64,000 nt of DNA, from positions 1 to 64,000 of the forward strand of contig JAYQKE010000015.1 of assembly GCA_038142525.1 (NCBI GenBank), read 5' to 3'. Shown piece after piece: positions 31,175 through 39,795 of this stretch (the stretch's first letter is position 1; every line of letters starts with the position of its first letter). The notes below the pieces were generated by a model. It did no database searches, was not told the origin of the DNA, and was given only the letters and a program-made list of their open reading frames with translations. The position numbers and the translations under genes were made by a program. Origin of the DNA: CAJQHK01 sp038142525 (lineage in GTDB: Bacteria; Pseudomonadota; Alphaproteobacteria; Rickettsiales; UBA1997).

Positions 31175-31941
31175 GGCATTGTTAATCCAAAATAGATAAT
31201 AAGCCATTTCTCTTTAAAATCAATAATTTTACTGAATATTCAAGCATCTTTATTGATTTAGAGTAGCATTTGCTCTTTCTTCTCATTCTAGCCAAGAAGT
31301 GTCTGAACAAGCTATTATAGCCCTCGATAGTATAAGTATGTGCCTTGGATTGAATATGCTTATCCTTAGGAACAAATTTCTCATACGGTTTCCAATAATC
31401 CGTTGCTATAATGCCTTTAGCTCTGTCTTTTACTCCTTCCCAAAGTTCTTTTCCAGTTCTTGTAGATCTGTCGCCAACAACGAAGTTGATGAATTCTTTT
31501 GCATATCTATCAACAGCAATCCAGATCCAGACAGAGTTTTTTTTGAACCAATATAGCTGTGCATTTCATCTATCTCAGTTACGCATATTTCATGGCTATT
31601 TTGCAATAAATCAAGATTTTGACCATATTGCTTGATCCAGTTAAAGATACTTACATGACTAACCTTGAGAATTCTTCCTATAGATCTAAATCCTAGACCC
31701 TCTAGGTACAACTCCAGGGCAAATCTTTTTATTGATCTATCTTTAGAATTTCTGCCTTTTGTATAATTATAATTGCAATCTTTACACTTATAGCGCCGCA
31801 TTCCGTACATTTTACCATTTTTGCAAACGTTAGAACTGGAGCATTTTAAACATTTCATAGTTTGATTTATTGAGTTAAAATGCTTATTTTATGCTCAATG
31901 ATGTTAATTGCTAGTAAAATCTATTGTAAATTAACAATGCC
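31175..31941 (-). mobile_element. IS-A (IS1-type) copy 2, complete
   Basis: A 767-bp element with GGCATTGTTAAT termini and a perfect 8-bp duplication TATTTTAT (31167-31174 and 31942-31949). Removal restores the IS-D sequence seen at 38190-38225. It is the cleanest IS1 copy in the window. Confidence 0.95.
31182..31858 (-). CDS. IS1-family transposase made by -1 frameshift
   Basis: The first frame (31858 to 31430) carries the zinc-finger and helix-turn-helix parts and ends IDEMHSYIGSKK at an A8 run (complement of 31537-31544). A -1 shift on A-AAA-AAA continues NSVWIWIAVDRYAKEFINFV and ends RRKSKCYSKSIKMLEYSVKL ... LLSILD at 31182. The DDE residues span the junction (DEMHSY, AVDRYAKE). This matches the InsA-InsB' arrangement of IS1. 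Confidence 0.85.
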
Positions 31942-32961
31942 TATTTTATTAACTGCTTTGAGTAGATTTAAACAAATAGCTTTTAGAGTAATTTGAGCAT
32001 TTACTTTTTTTGTTGTAAAATAAGAAGCTTTATTGAATTTAAATCTTCTTTTTAGAGTTCCAAAAGATTGTTCAACAATAAATCTTCTTTTTGATACAGC
32101 TTTATTAAATCTTTTTTGCCATTTGGTCATGGGTTTTCCTTTTGGCTTTTTATACATCAATCTGGTTTTGATGCCTTTTTTTCGTAAGATATCTCTATTT
32201 CCTTTAGAATCATAACCCTTATCTCCAGAAAATTTATCACAATCCGTTACCATATCCTCCATTTGATTAATCTCAGATTGATTGGCTGGAATTGTTTTGG
32301 TTTTATTGATAAATCCTTCTTCATCTGTTGTGGCAAATGATTTAAATCCAAAATGATATTTATTTCCCTTCTTTAGCCAAGTGGCATCTGGATCTGCCGA
32401 TTCTGATTGCTCAATAGTTAAGTTTCCTATTTTATTATTAGAAATTTGATCTTCATTCCTGTCTTTAGTAATATTATCTTCTATTGTCTTTGTCCTATTT
32501 GGTCTAGAATTAGACTCAATCAATGTAGCATCTATTACTGCAAGATTAGCTTTTTTAACTTTGAGATTATTCTCTGATAATTGATTATTAATCTCAGATA
32601 ATAATTTATCTAACAAATCTCTTTCAATTAATTTATTTCTGAATCTACAGATAGTTGAATGATCTGGCACCTTATCACTAATATCAAAGCCACAAAATGA
32701 TATAAAAACAAGCCTAACCTTTACAGCATATTCTAATTCTTCATCGCTTAAACTATTCCATTGACCAAGTAGAACAAGCTTTAACATAGATATTTTATCA
32801 TAAGATTTTCTACCTCTGTCGCTATTTTCATTAAAGTCTTTTTTGTGAATCTTGACCAAATAAGATCTCAACCTCTCCCAATTTATTAATTTATCTAACT
32901 TTAACAATTTACTGTCATTTTTTAATCTCTCTTGAATGGAAATAGAAGCAAAAGTAACCAT
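31942..32961 (-). pseudogene. IS5-family transposase (IS-D copy B), 3' end cut by IS1
   Basis: Starts MVTFASISIQERLKNDSKLL and has the same DDE signatures as the complete copy (AVIDATLIES, FSGDKGYDSKGN, RRFIVEQSFGTLKRR). IS-A interrupts it at LKAVNK and supplies a short new end. Because all catalytic regions are before the break, activity is not excluded. It has RLVFISFCGF where other copies have RLDFISFCGF. Confidence 0.85.
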
Positions 32962-33107
32962 AATTTATTAATATTTCATTATAATAAACAGCAATAAAGC
33001 TAGATAAATACTAGCTTTATTGCTGTTTTATTCAAGAAAAAATTGATGAAATTAAGAAAAAACCAAGAGAAAGTTAGGGAAATTTTAATGATCTATGCAA
33101 AGGTCTT

Positions 33108-33507
33108 ATAATTTATTAAATTAAATTTTTAATTAACAGATGAAAAAATATTAGCATATTTTTCCATCTTCCAAATCGAAATTTAAAGAAATTATAGTCT
33201 ATGAAATTTAAAAATTAATGGTCTGAATTTTAGGGGCATTTCTGCCAACTTTATTTTTAATGTTTAATCCATCTTCACCATGTAATCTATATTCTTTTAA
33301 CCACTTTCCAAGGGATGACCTGCCAATAGAAAATATTTCCATTACTTCCTTCCAACTCATTTTCTTTTCAACAATACAAGCAACGGCTTGTTTTCTGATT
33401 AACATTTTTGACTCCTGAGATAAATTCCTAATATTTTGTATTTCCATACACAATATTATAAGAGCTTAAATTCTAAAAGTCTACTAATTTATGAAAGGGG
33501 TAATATT
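33108..33507 (-). mobile_element. IS-E leader plus IS-G remnant (second copy)
   Basis: Repeats the arrangement at 23651-24050: IS-E left end (33108-33233), then the IS-G helix-turn-helix fragment starting at 33453, ending AAGGGGTAATATT at about 33507. One G fewer than copy A near 33234 changes the end of the small frame. Confidence 0.75.
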
Positions 33508-33977
33508 ACAGCAATATGAGGATTGACTATGTTATTATCATCCAAAACTGACATATCAATGCCATTAATAGTCTGACCATTTAACTCATAGAAAAATATT
33601 CCAGATCTAATACCAGCTCTGGCAATAGGAGTACCACCAGAGAGATTCTCATAAGCAGAAAAAAATATTTGATCGCCAGATAAAGTAGCAGAATTATCTC
33701 TATCAAAAGTAAAATGTATAGAATAACCCCCATTATTACGACCAGCTATCAGGGAATTAAGATTATTCCTTTTATCACCAATATTACCAATATTAGAATT
33801 ATTATAAAGAGTTACCACACCATCATTAGCCTTGTCAGTACAAGATCCAGCCTGTGGCAGAAAATCAATATCATTATCAGAGAGTTTGAGACAAGAAGCA
33901 AAGGATGTGGTAGAGAAGGAAAGGAATATTATGAGGATAAATAATATTTTGCTGATTTTTTGAATGTGAGTAGTCAT
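33508..33977 (-). pseudogene. LamG-like secreted protein, 5' part (copy B)
   Basis: Nearly identical to 24051-24520, with the same signal peptide and truncation point; no matching 3' part lies next to it. The similarity ends a few bases upstream of the start (GAGATTGTTGAA). It is probably a duplicated fragment rather than a functional gene, though a secreted ~160-residue product could be made. Confidence 0.72.
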
Positions 33978-34063
33978 GAGATTGTTGAATTAATAATTAA
34001 AACTATTTTATTGTTCCTATGATATTGTACCATAAAATACAATCAAAATCAATAAAAATACCA

Positions 34064-35275
34064 TTATCTATCGACCTCGCCAAATACAATATCTTGTGTA
34101 GAAATCACCGAGACAACATCGGAAAGTAAATGTCCTTTAGCCATAAAATCTAATGCTTGTAAATGATAGAATCCAGGCGCTCTTAATCTTGCTCTGACCG
34201 GTTTTGATCCGCCATCAGAAATAATGTAAACACCAAATTCACCCTTTGGTGCTTCAACATAACCATAGGCTTCGCCTTTGGGTACTTTGTAACCTTCAGT
34301 GTAAATTTTAAAATGATGAATTAAGGCCTCCATTGATTTTTTCATTTCATCACGGCTTGGTGGAGAGATCTTTTTATCCTTAGATTTTACTGGGCCTTCT
34401 GGCATCCCTGCAATTGCTTGTTTGATAATTTTTACTGATTGCCTCATTTCCTCAACTCTAATGAGATAACGATCATAGCAATCACCATTTTTACCAATAG
34501 CAATATCAAAATCCATTTTATCATAGACTTCATAAGGCTGTGATTTTCTAAGATCCCAAGCCACACCAGATCCTCTTAGCATAGGACCGGTAAAACCAAA
34601 ACTCAGAGCCTCTTCCTTAGAAACGATAGCAATATCAACCATTCTTTGTTTAAAGATACGATTATTGGTCAGTAAAGTTTCCATATCATCAATATATTTA
34701 GGAAATTTTTCAGCAAAGTCCGAAATATCTTCAAGCAAACCTTTTGGTAAATCATAATTAACACCACCTGGTCTAAAATAAGCAGAATGTAAACGAGCGC
34801 CAGAAACTCTTTCATAAAATTCCATCAATTTTTCTCTTTCTTCAAAAAGCCACAGGAAGGGAGAAGTGGCGCCAAGATCAAGACCTTGGGTAGTAATGGC
34901 CATAATATGATTGAGAATCCTGGTAATTTCACTAAATAAAACACGGATATATTGCGCTCTAATTGGTACATTAAGCTTTAAAAGTTTTTCAATAGCCAGG
35001 CAATAAGCATGTTCTTGACACATTGGCGAAACATAATCAAGACGATCAAGATATGGCAAGGCTTGAATATAGCTTTTATGCTCCATTAATTTTTCAGTAC
35101 CACGATGTAAAAGGCCAATATGAGGATCTGATCTTTTAACAACTTCTCCATCCATTTCAAGAATCAATCTTAATACACCATGAGCGGCAGGATGTTGAGG
35201 CCCAAAATTAAGGGTAATATTTTTGCTATTTTGATCCTCCGATTCGATATTTAAGTTAATTTGCTTGTCACTCAT
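34064..35275 (-). CDS. nuoD: NADH-quinone oxidoreductase subunit D
   Basis: NuoD is the 49-kDa complex I subunit lining the quinone site. Markers are LNFGPQHPAAHGVLRLILEM, PHIGLLHRGTEKLME, YLDRLDYVSPMCQEHAY, GVAWDLRK and the ending DPVVSVISTQDIVFGEVDR-type sequence (VVSVISTQDIVFGEVDR). It is intact with 403 residues, in contrast to nuoF. No other nuo gene adjoins it. Confidence 0.96.
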   Translation of the reverse strand: MSDKQINLNIESEDQNSKNITLNFGPQHPAAHGVLRLILEMDGEVVKRSDPHIGLLHRGTEKLMEHKSYIQALPYLDRLDYVSPMCQEHAYCLAIEKLLKLNVPIRAQYIRVLFSEITRILNHIMAITTQGLDLGATSPFLWLFEEREKLMEFYERVSGARLHSAYFRPGGVNYDLPKGLLEDISDFAEKFPKYIDDMETLLTNNRIFKQRMVDIAIVSKEEALSFGFTGPMLRGSGVAWDLRKSQPYEVYDKMDFDIAIGKNGDCYDRYLIRVEEMRQSVKIIKQAIAGMPEGPVKSKDKKISPPSRDEMKKSMEALIHHFKIYTEGYKVPKGEAYGYVEAPKGEFGVYIISDGGSKPVRARLRAPGFYHLQALDFMAKGHLLSDVVSVISTQDIVFGEVDR

Positions 35276-35341
35276 TTACTGAAAATTATTAGTTATTTTA
35301 TTGCCGCAATTATCTGTAGATTATTTTTCTTTGTAAAGAAA

Positions 35342-36256
35342 TTATTGTAAAAATATTTCAACTTCCAAAGGAATTGCTAAATTAGTTTTTTCATGACCAA
35401 TATTTTCTATTCTAAAAATTGGAATATTTAATTTATCAATGAAAGATTCTAAAATTTGTTTGAGATATTTCTCATTATCTATCCCACTAATATCTCCAAT
35501 AAAAATCGCTTTACAATCATCAAAAATATCAGCATTTTTCAAATGATTTAACATCCTATCAATTCTATAAGATTCTTCATCTATCTCCTCAATTAACATA
35601 GAATAAGGGCCATTTTTATTAATTTGCCAATTAGTGCCTATGGAAGTTTGAATTAGACTAAGATTACCGCCAAGCAATTTTGGCAATTGCTTATTTTTAA
35701 GATTTTCTGCCAATTTATTAAACGGTCTGATATCATAGGATAATTCTGACTCCTCCTTGGTTAGGATATTATGTAAAAAATCAATGCTTTTTTGATCAAT
35801 TTTACCGGTCGCCAACTGTTTGAGCATTGGGCAATGCAGGCTAGAAATATTCCAGCAATTATTAAAAGCCAAATGTAAACTGGTAATGTCACTAAATCCT
35901 AAAAGTAATTTATTTTTTTTCGGTTTTGGCAATTGTAATAATTCTGGTAAAATTCTTGCTGAACCATAACCGCCAGAACTGCAAAAAATAATGTCTGATT
36001 GGTCACTATTAAGAGCATTTTTTAATTCTTGCAAACGGTCATAATCACTATTTGCTAAAAATTTTAGATCATTTTCTTTTTGTGCTTGAAAAAATATTCC
36101 TTCTAATTGCCAATCTGCTAAAAATTCTTTAATTTTAGTAGTTTCTTCCTCAGAAACTCCAAAGGCAGGAGAAATAACATGAATTTTTTTATTATTTTTT
36201 AGAATAGGCCAATTTTTTGGTTTATTTATTACTATCTTCATGAGATTTTTTGACAA
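35342..36256 (-). CDS. LD-carboxypeptidase (S66 family, LdcA-like)
   Basis: S66 peptidases remove the terminal D-Ala of murein tetrapeptides in peptidoglycan recycling. Visible are VISPAFGVSEEE near the N-terminus, the nucleophile segment IIFCSSGGYGSARILPEL, LLGFSDITSLHLAF, LLGGNLSLI and EEIDEESYRIDRML. Length is about 304 residues from the earliest start or 299 from the ATG at 36241 (MKIVINKPKNWPILK), which I prefer. It overlaps the upstream amidotransferase gene. Confidence 0.88.
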   Translation of the reverse strand: MSKNLMKIVINKPKNWPILKNNKKIHVISPAFGVSEEETTKIKEFLADWQLEGIFFQAQKENDLKFLANSDYDRLQELKNALNSDQSDIIFCSSGGYGSARILPELLQLPKPKKNKLLLGFSDITSLHLAFNNCWNISSLHCPMLKQLATGKIDQKSIDFLHNILTKEESELSYDIRPFNKLAENLKNKQLPKLLGGNLSLIQTSIGTNWQINKNGPYSMLIEEIDEESYRIDRMLNHLKNADIFDDCKAIFIGDISGIDNEKYLKQILESFIDKLNIPIFRIENIGHEKTNLAIPLEVEIFLQ

Positions 36257-36962
36257 ATTCTTTAAAAATTAGATGATGTGGGTTGTAATTTTTTAAATCC
36301 TCCTTTTTAGAACATAACATTTCGGGATGACCTTGCAGACCAATAACAAAATCCCTATCAGCAAGTTCAATTGCTTCAATCACACCATCTATTGCTTTTG
36401 CTGATATAACAACATTAGTAGCAATTTCAATAATTGCTTCATTATGGTGAGAATTGGCAATTATTTTCTCTTTCCCAATAATTTGATGTAATTTTGTGTT
36501 GGGAGTTATTTCTAATTCATGATCTTTATTTAAATCAAAATGTTCTATTTTTGTGCCAAGATATTTCTTAATATCTGGAATTAATTTACAACCCATAAGG
36601 CCAGCAATGACCTGCATTCCGCCACAAATTCCAAATACTGGCTTATTCATTTTGATAGCTCTTAATAATATTTCTGATTCAAATTGAAATCTTGGAGTTA
36701 TTTCATAGGGAGAGGTATCTTTTTGGTCAAGATACCAATCATTGGGCATAGCATAAAAACCACCTGGTACTAAAAGCCCATCAATTTGCTCTAAATAATC
36801 ATCAATTAAATTGATGTCAGAATAGGGAATCATCAAAGGTAAGCCACCAGCAAGAGTTACCGCTCTTGAATAATGAGTTCTTAGGGCAAAATGCGGGAAA
36901 TCAGAAAAAGTTCCCTTCTCTTCCCAATCTAAAATAATGCCAATTACTGCTTTTTGCTTCAT
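36222..36962 (-). CDS. class I glutamine amidotransferase (PuuD/GATase-like peptidase C26)
   Basis: An intact 246-residue protein with the C26 pattern: GIILDWEEKGTFSDFPHFAL, HYSRAVTLAGGLPLMIPY, DGLLVPGG, the nucleophile Cys in PVFGICGGMQVIAG and the His-Glu pair in GLQGHPEM. It resembles gamma-glutamyl-GABA hydrolases; the substrate is not determinable. The overlap with the carboxypeptidase gene suggests linked roles, perhaps in gamma-glutamyl or peptidoglycan peptide turnover. Confidence 0.82.
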   Translation of the reverse strand: MKQKAVIGIILDWEEKGTFSDFPHFALRTHYSRAVTLAGGLPLMIPYSDINLIDDYLEQIDGLLVPGGFYAMPNDWYLDQKDTSPYEITPRFQFESEILLRAIKMNKPVFGICGGMQVIAGLMGCKLIPDIKKYLGTKIEHFDLNKDHELEITPNTKLHQIIGKEKIIANSHHNEAIIEIATNVVISAKAIDGVIEAIELADRDFVIGLQGHPEMLCSKKEDLKNYNPHHLIFKEFVKKSHEDSNK

Positions 36963-37126
36963 ATAGGTTAATTTATTTTCAAGTTAAGATGTTATTATTT
37001 TGAAAAATTAGGAGTAATTTGCAACTTTTTAAAAATATTATCAATAAAAGACCTTTGCATAGATCATTAAAATTTCCCTAACTTTCTCTTGGTTTTTTCT
37101 TAATTTCATCAATTTTTTCTTGAATA

Positions 37127-37169
37127 AAACAGCAATAAAGCTAGTATTTATCTAGCTTTATTGCTGTTT
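37127..37169 (+). promoter_or_regulatory. 18-bp hairpin in the IS-D leader
   Basis: AAACAGCAATAAAGCTAG at 37127-37144 pairs perfectly with 37152-37169 across a 7-base loop, ending 24 bases before the transposase ATG. It is kept in copies A and B. Such leader structures can block read-through transcripts from making transposase; that role is inferred here. Confidence 0.7.
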
Positions 37170-37193
37170 ATTATAATGAAATATTAATAAATT

Positions 37194-38252
37194 ATGGTTA
37201 CTTTTGCTTCTATTTCCATTCAAGAGAGATTAAAAAATGACAGTAAATTGTTAAAGTTAGATAAATTAATAAATTGGGAGAGGTTGAGATCTTATTTGGT
37301 CAAGATTCACAAAAAAGACTTTAATGAAAATAGCGACAGAGGTAGAAAATCTTATGATAAAATATCTATGTTAAAGCTTGTTCTACTTGGTCAATGGAAT
37401 AGTTTAAGCGATGAAGAATTAGAATATGCTGTAAAGGTAAGGCTTGATTTTATATCATTTTGTGGCTTTGATATTAGTGATAAGGTGCCAGATCATTCAA
37501 CTATCTGTAGATTCAGAAATAAATTAATTGAAAGAGATTTGTTAGATAAATTATTATCTGAGATTAATAATCAATTATCAGAGAATAATCTCAAAGTTAA
37601 AAAAGCTAATCTTGCAGTAATAGATGCTACATTGATTGAGTCTAATTCTAGACCAAATAGGACAAAGACAATAGAAGATAATATTACTAAAGACAGGAAT
37701 GAAGATCAAATTTCTAATAATAAAATAGGAAACTTAACTATTGAGCAATCAGAATCGGCAGATCCAGATGCCACTTGGCTAAAGAAGGGAAATAAATATC
37801 ATTTTGGATTTAAATCATTTGCCACAACAGATGAAGAAGGATTTATCAATAAAACCAAAACAATTCCAGCCAATCAATCTGAGATTAATCAAATGGAGGA
37901 TATGGTAACGGATTGTGATAAATTTTCTGGAGATAAGGGTTATGATTCTAAAGGAAATAGAGATATCTTACGAAAAAAAGGCATCAAAACCAGATTGATG
38001 TATAAAAAGCCAAAAGGAAAACCCATGACCAAATGGCAAAGAAGATTTAATAAAGCTGTATCAAAAAGAAGATTTATTGTTGAACAATCTTTTGGAACTC
38101 TAAAAAGAAGATTTAAATTCAATAAAGCTTCTTATTTTACAACAAAAAAAGTAAATGCTCAATTTACTCTAAAAGCTATTTGTTTAAATCTACTCAAAGC
38201 AGTTAATAAAATAAAAGCATTGGTGCCACCAAAACAACTGGAATTAGGATAA
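37194..38252 (+). CDS. IS5-family transposase (IS-D), complete
   Basis: An intact 352-residue DDE transposase. N-terminal DUF772-like region (RGRKSYDKISMLKLVLLGQW, PDHSTICRFRNKLIERDL); catalytic Asp in NLAVIDATLIES and DKFSGDKGYDSKGNRDI; Glu in RRFIVEQSFGTLKRRFKF. It is the only complete IS-D gene in the window. Confidence 0.94.
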   Translation: MVTFASISIQERLKNDSKLLKLDKLINWERLRSYLVKIHKKDFNENSDRGRKSYDKISMLKLVLLGQWNSLSDEELEYAVKVRLDFISFCGFDISDKVPDHSTICRFRNKLIERDLLDKLLSEINNQLSENNLKVKKANLAVIDATLIESNSRPNRTKTIEDNITKDRNEDQISNNKIGNLTIEQSESADPDATWLKKGNKYHFGFKSFATTDEEGFINKTKTIPANQSEINQMEDMVTDCDKFSGDKGYDSKGNRDILRKKGIKTRLMYKKPKGKPMTKWQRRFNKAVSKRRFIVEQSFGTLKRRFKFNKASYFTTKKVNAQFTLKAICLNLLKAVNKIKALVPPKQLELG

Positions 38253-38427
38253 TTGTGTCCAAAATCCACAAAACAACAAAGAATACCACAAAAACACCGA
38301 AATAACCAATATTTTTGCCAATAAATTGTCAAAAATATCAAAAAATACAGTTTTTTCCAAAAATTTCCTTCAAAAAAATATTCTGAAGGAAAATTAGAGA
38401 AAAATCAATGATTTATGCAAAGGTCTT

Positions 38428-38461
38428 AATAACTAGTGGCTACTAGTAGCCACTAGTTATT
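38428..38461. repeat. perfect 34-bp palindrome
   Basis: Arms of 17 bases (AATAACTAGTGGCTACT and its exact complement) meet without a spacer. It contains CTAGT-type subrepeats and begins with the AATAA duplicated by IS-D. It lies 84 bases upstream of folE. Confidence 0.85.
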
Positions 38462-38545
38462 AATATAAAAAAAGCAAAATCTATTAATAAATTGACTAAA
38501 ATAATTTATATTTTATCCTTCCTCTACAAAATTTAATCAAAAATC

Positions 38546-39121
38546 ATGACAAATAACAATATTTCAGATAAGCAAGCGATGGAGGCTGTAAAAACACTGA
38601 TCTCATGGATTGGTGATGATCCAAATAGGGAGGGATTATTGGAAACACCAAAAAGGGTGATTAATGCTTACAAGGAATTCTTTTCTGGTTACAATATTGA
38701 TGCTAAGGATGTTTTGGGTAAGGTTTTTGAAGAGGTGGGCAATTATGATGAAATGGTAATTGTTAGAGATATTCGTCTGGAATCTCATTGCGAACATCAT
38801 ATGGTGCCAATTATTGGTAAAATCCATATTGGTTATCTTCCCAATAAAAAGGTTGTTGGTATTAGTAAATTGGCTCGTTTGGCTGATATTTATGCTAAAA
38901 GATTGCAAACGCAAGAAACTATGACAGCACAGATTGCTCATGATTTACAAAATATTTTAGAGCCAAAAGGTGTGGCAATTCTTTGCGATCTTGCTCATCA
39001 ATGCATGACAACTCGTGGTGTTCATAAAATCAATTCTAGCACTATCACTATCCAAATGACAGGAATTTTTAAGGAAGATAGTCAAAAAAGAGAGGAGTTT
39101 TTACAGCTAATTAAAAACTAA
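38546..39121 (+). CDS. folE: GTP cyclohydrolase I
   Basis: FolE makes dihydroneopterin triphosphate from GTP, the entry to folate. Motifs include WIGDDPNREGLLETPKRV, zinc ligands in ESHCEHHMVPI (Cys, His) and LAHQCMTTRGVHK (Cys), and GYLPNKKVVGISKLAR. It is intact with 191 residues. It converges with the split gene whose stop is at 39137. Confidence 0.96.
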   Translation: MTNNNISDKQAMEAVKTLISWIGDDPNREGLLETPKRVINAYKEFFSGYNIDAKDVLGKVFEEVGNYDEMVIVRDIRLESHCEHHMVPIIGKIHIGYLPNKKVVGISKLARLADIYAKRLQTQETMTAQIAHDLQNILEPKGVAILCDLAHQCMTTRGVHKINSSTITIQMTGIFKEDSQKREEFLQLIKN

Positions 39122-39229
39122 TACCAATTCTAGATTTTAAAGATAGGAATAACTTCCATTCCCTATTGAATATTTTATGTTTAGATAATCCTCATAATCT
39201 TGCCGGCAATAATTTACATCCGCCTGTGC

Positions 39230-39263
39230 AAAATTAAATTGACACAGGGGATTGGACATTCCC
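39230..39263 (-). mobile_element. solo IS-H (IS256) end
   Basis: AATTGACACAGGGGATTGGA ending CATTCCC is identical to the right end of the IS-H element at 43498-43531. Only this end remains, embedded in the split gene. Confidence 0.8.
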
Positions 39264-39413
39264 TTAACTTTTAATTCTCTTACAATTGTTGTCGATGGGT
39301 GTGATTTGAACCAGTTATTTTTCTCTATTTTTCTGGTTCCGTATTTTAAAGTTGATTCATAAATAATTCCTTTATCTACCTCAACTGCTACATGTTCAAA
39401 AGAAAATTTTTTA

Positions 39414-39665
39414 TAGACAACTAAATTAAGCTTGCATTTTCTCTTATTCCAAGCAACATTTCGAGTAACTCTCTTTTATCGCTGTATTTATTTCTCCACT
39501 TCCTGTACCAATACTTGATTTGAGACCATTTCTTTTCAATTGGGTTAAGATCTGGTGAATAAGCTGGAAGATAAAGTAATGTGATATTGAATTTCTTTGC
39601 TATGTCTGCAATGGTTTCAATATTTTTATCAGCAATTTCTGCCTTTGAGTCATGATGAAAAGAAA
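39414..39665 (-). mobile_element. IS-B (IS630-type) 3' fragment
   Basis: Left terminus TAGACAACTAAATTAAGC at 39414 with target TA at 39412-39413, then the C-terminal transposase region (complement of PDLNPIEKKW). It is cut by IS-E at 39666. It forms a ~245-base direct repeat with 43533-43775. Confidence 0.85.
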
Positions 39666-39795
39666 TGCCCCCTAAAATTCAGACCATTAATTTTTAAATT
39701 TCATAGACTATAATTTCTTTAAATTTCGATTTGGAAGATGGAAAAATATGCTAATATTTTTTCATCTGTTAATTAAAAATTTAATTTAATAAATT

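Larger units (their letters stand above)
30953..33107 (-). mobile_element. IS-D (IS5-type) copy B with nested IS-A
   Basis: Both termini are present (AAGACCTTTGCAT at 30953; complement ending at 33107). The transposase starts at 32961 and is full length until IS-A interrupts its last codons at 31941. Flanks do not form a target duplication: effector gene on the left, IS-E leader on the right, as in copy A. The element therefore probably sits at a recombination joint. Confidence 0.9.
37048..38427 (+). mobile_element. IS-D (IS5-type) copy C, complete
   Basis: A 1380-bp element with terminal repeats AAGACCTTTGCATA(G/A)ATCA and flanking AATAA (37043-37047 and 38428-38432), the likely target duplication. 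A downstream hairpin (TTTCCTTCA/TGAAGGAAA, about 38364-38393) probably ends the transcript. Confidence 0.93.
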
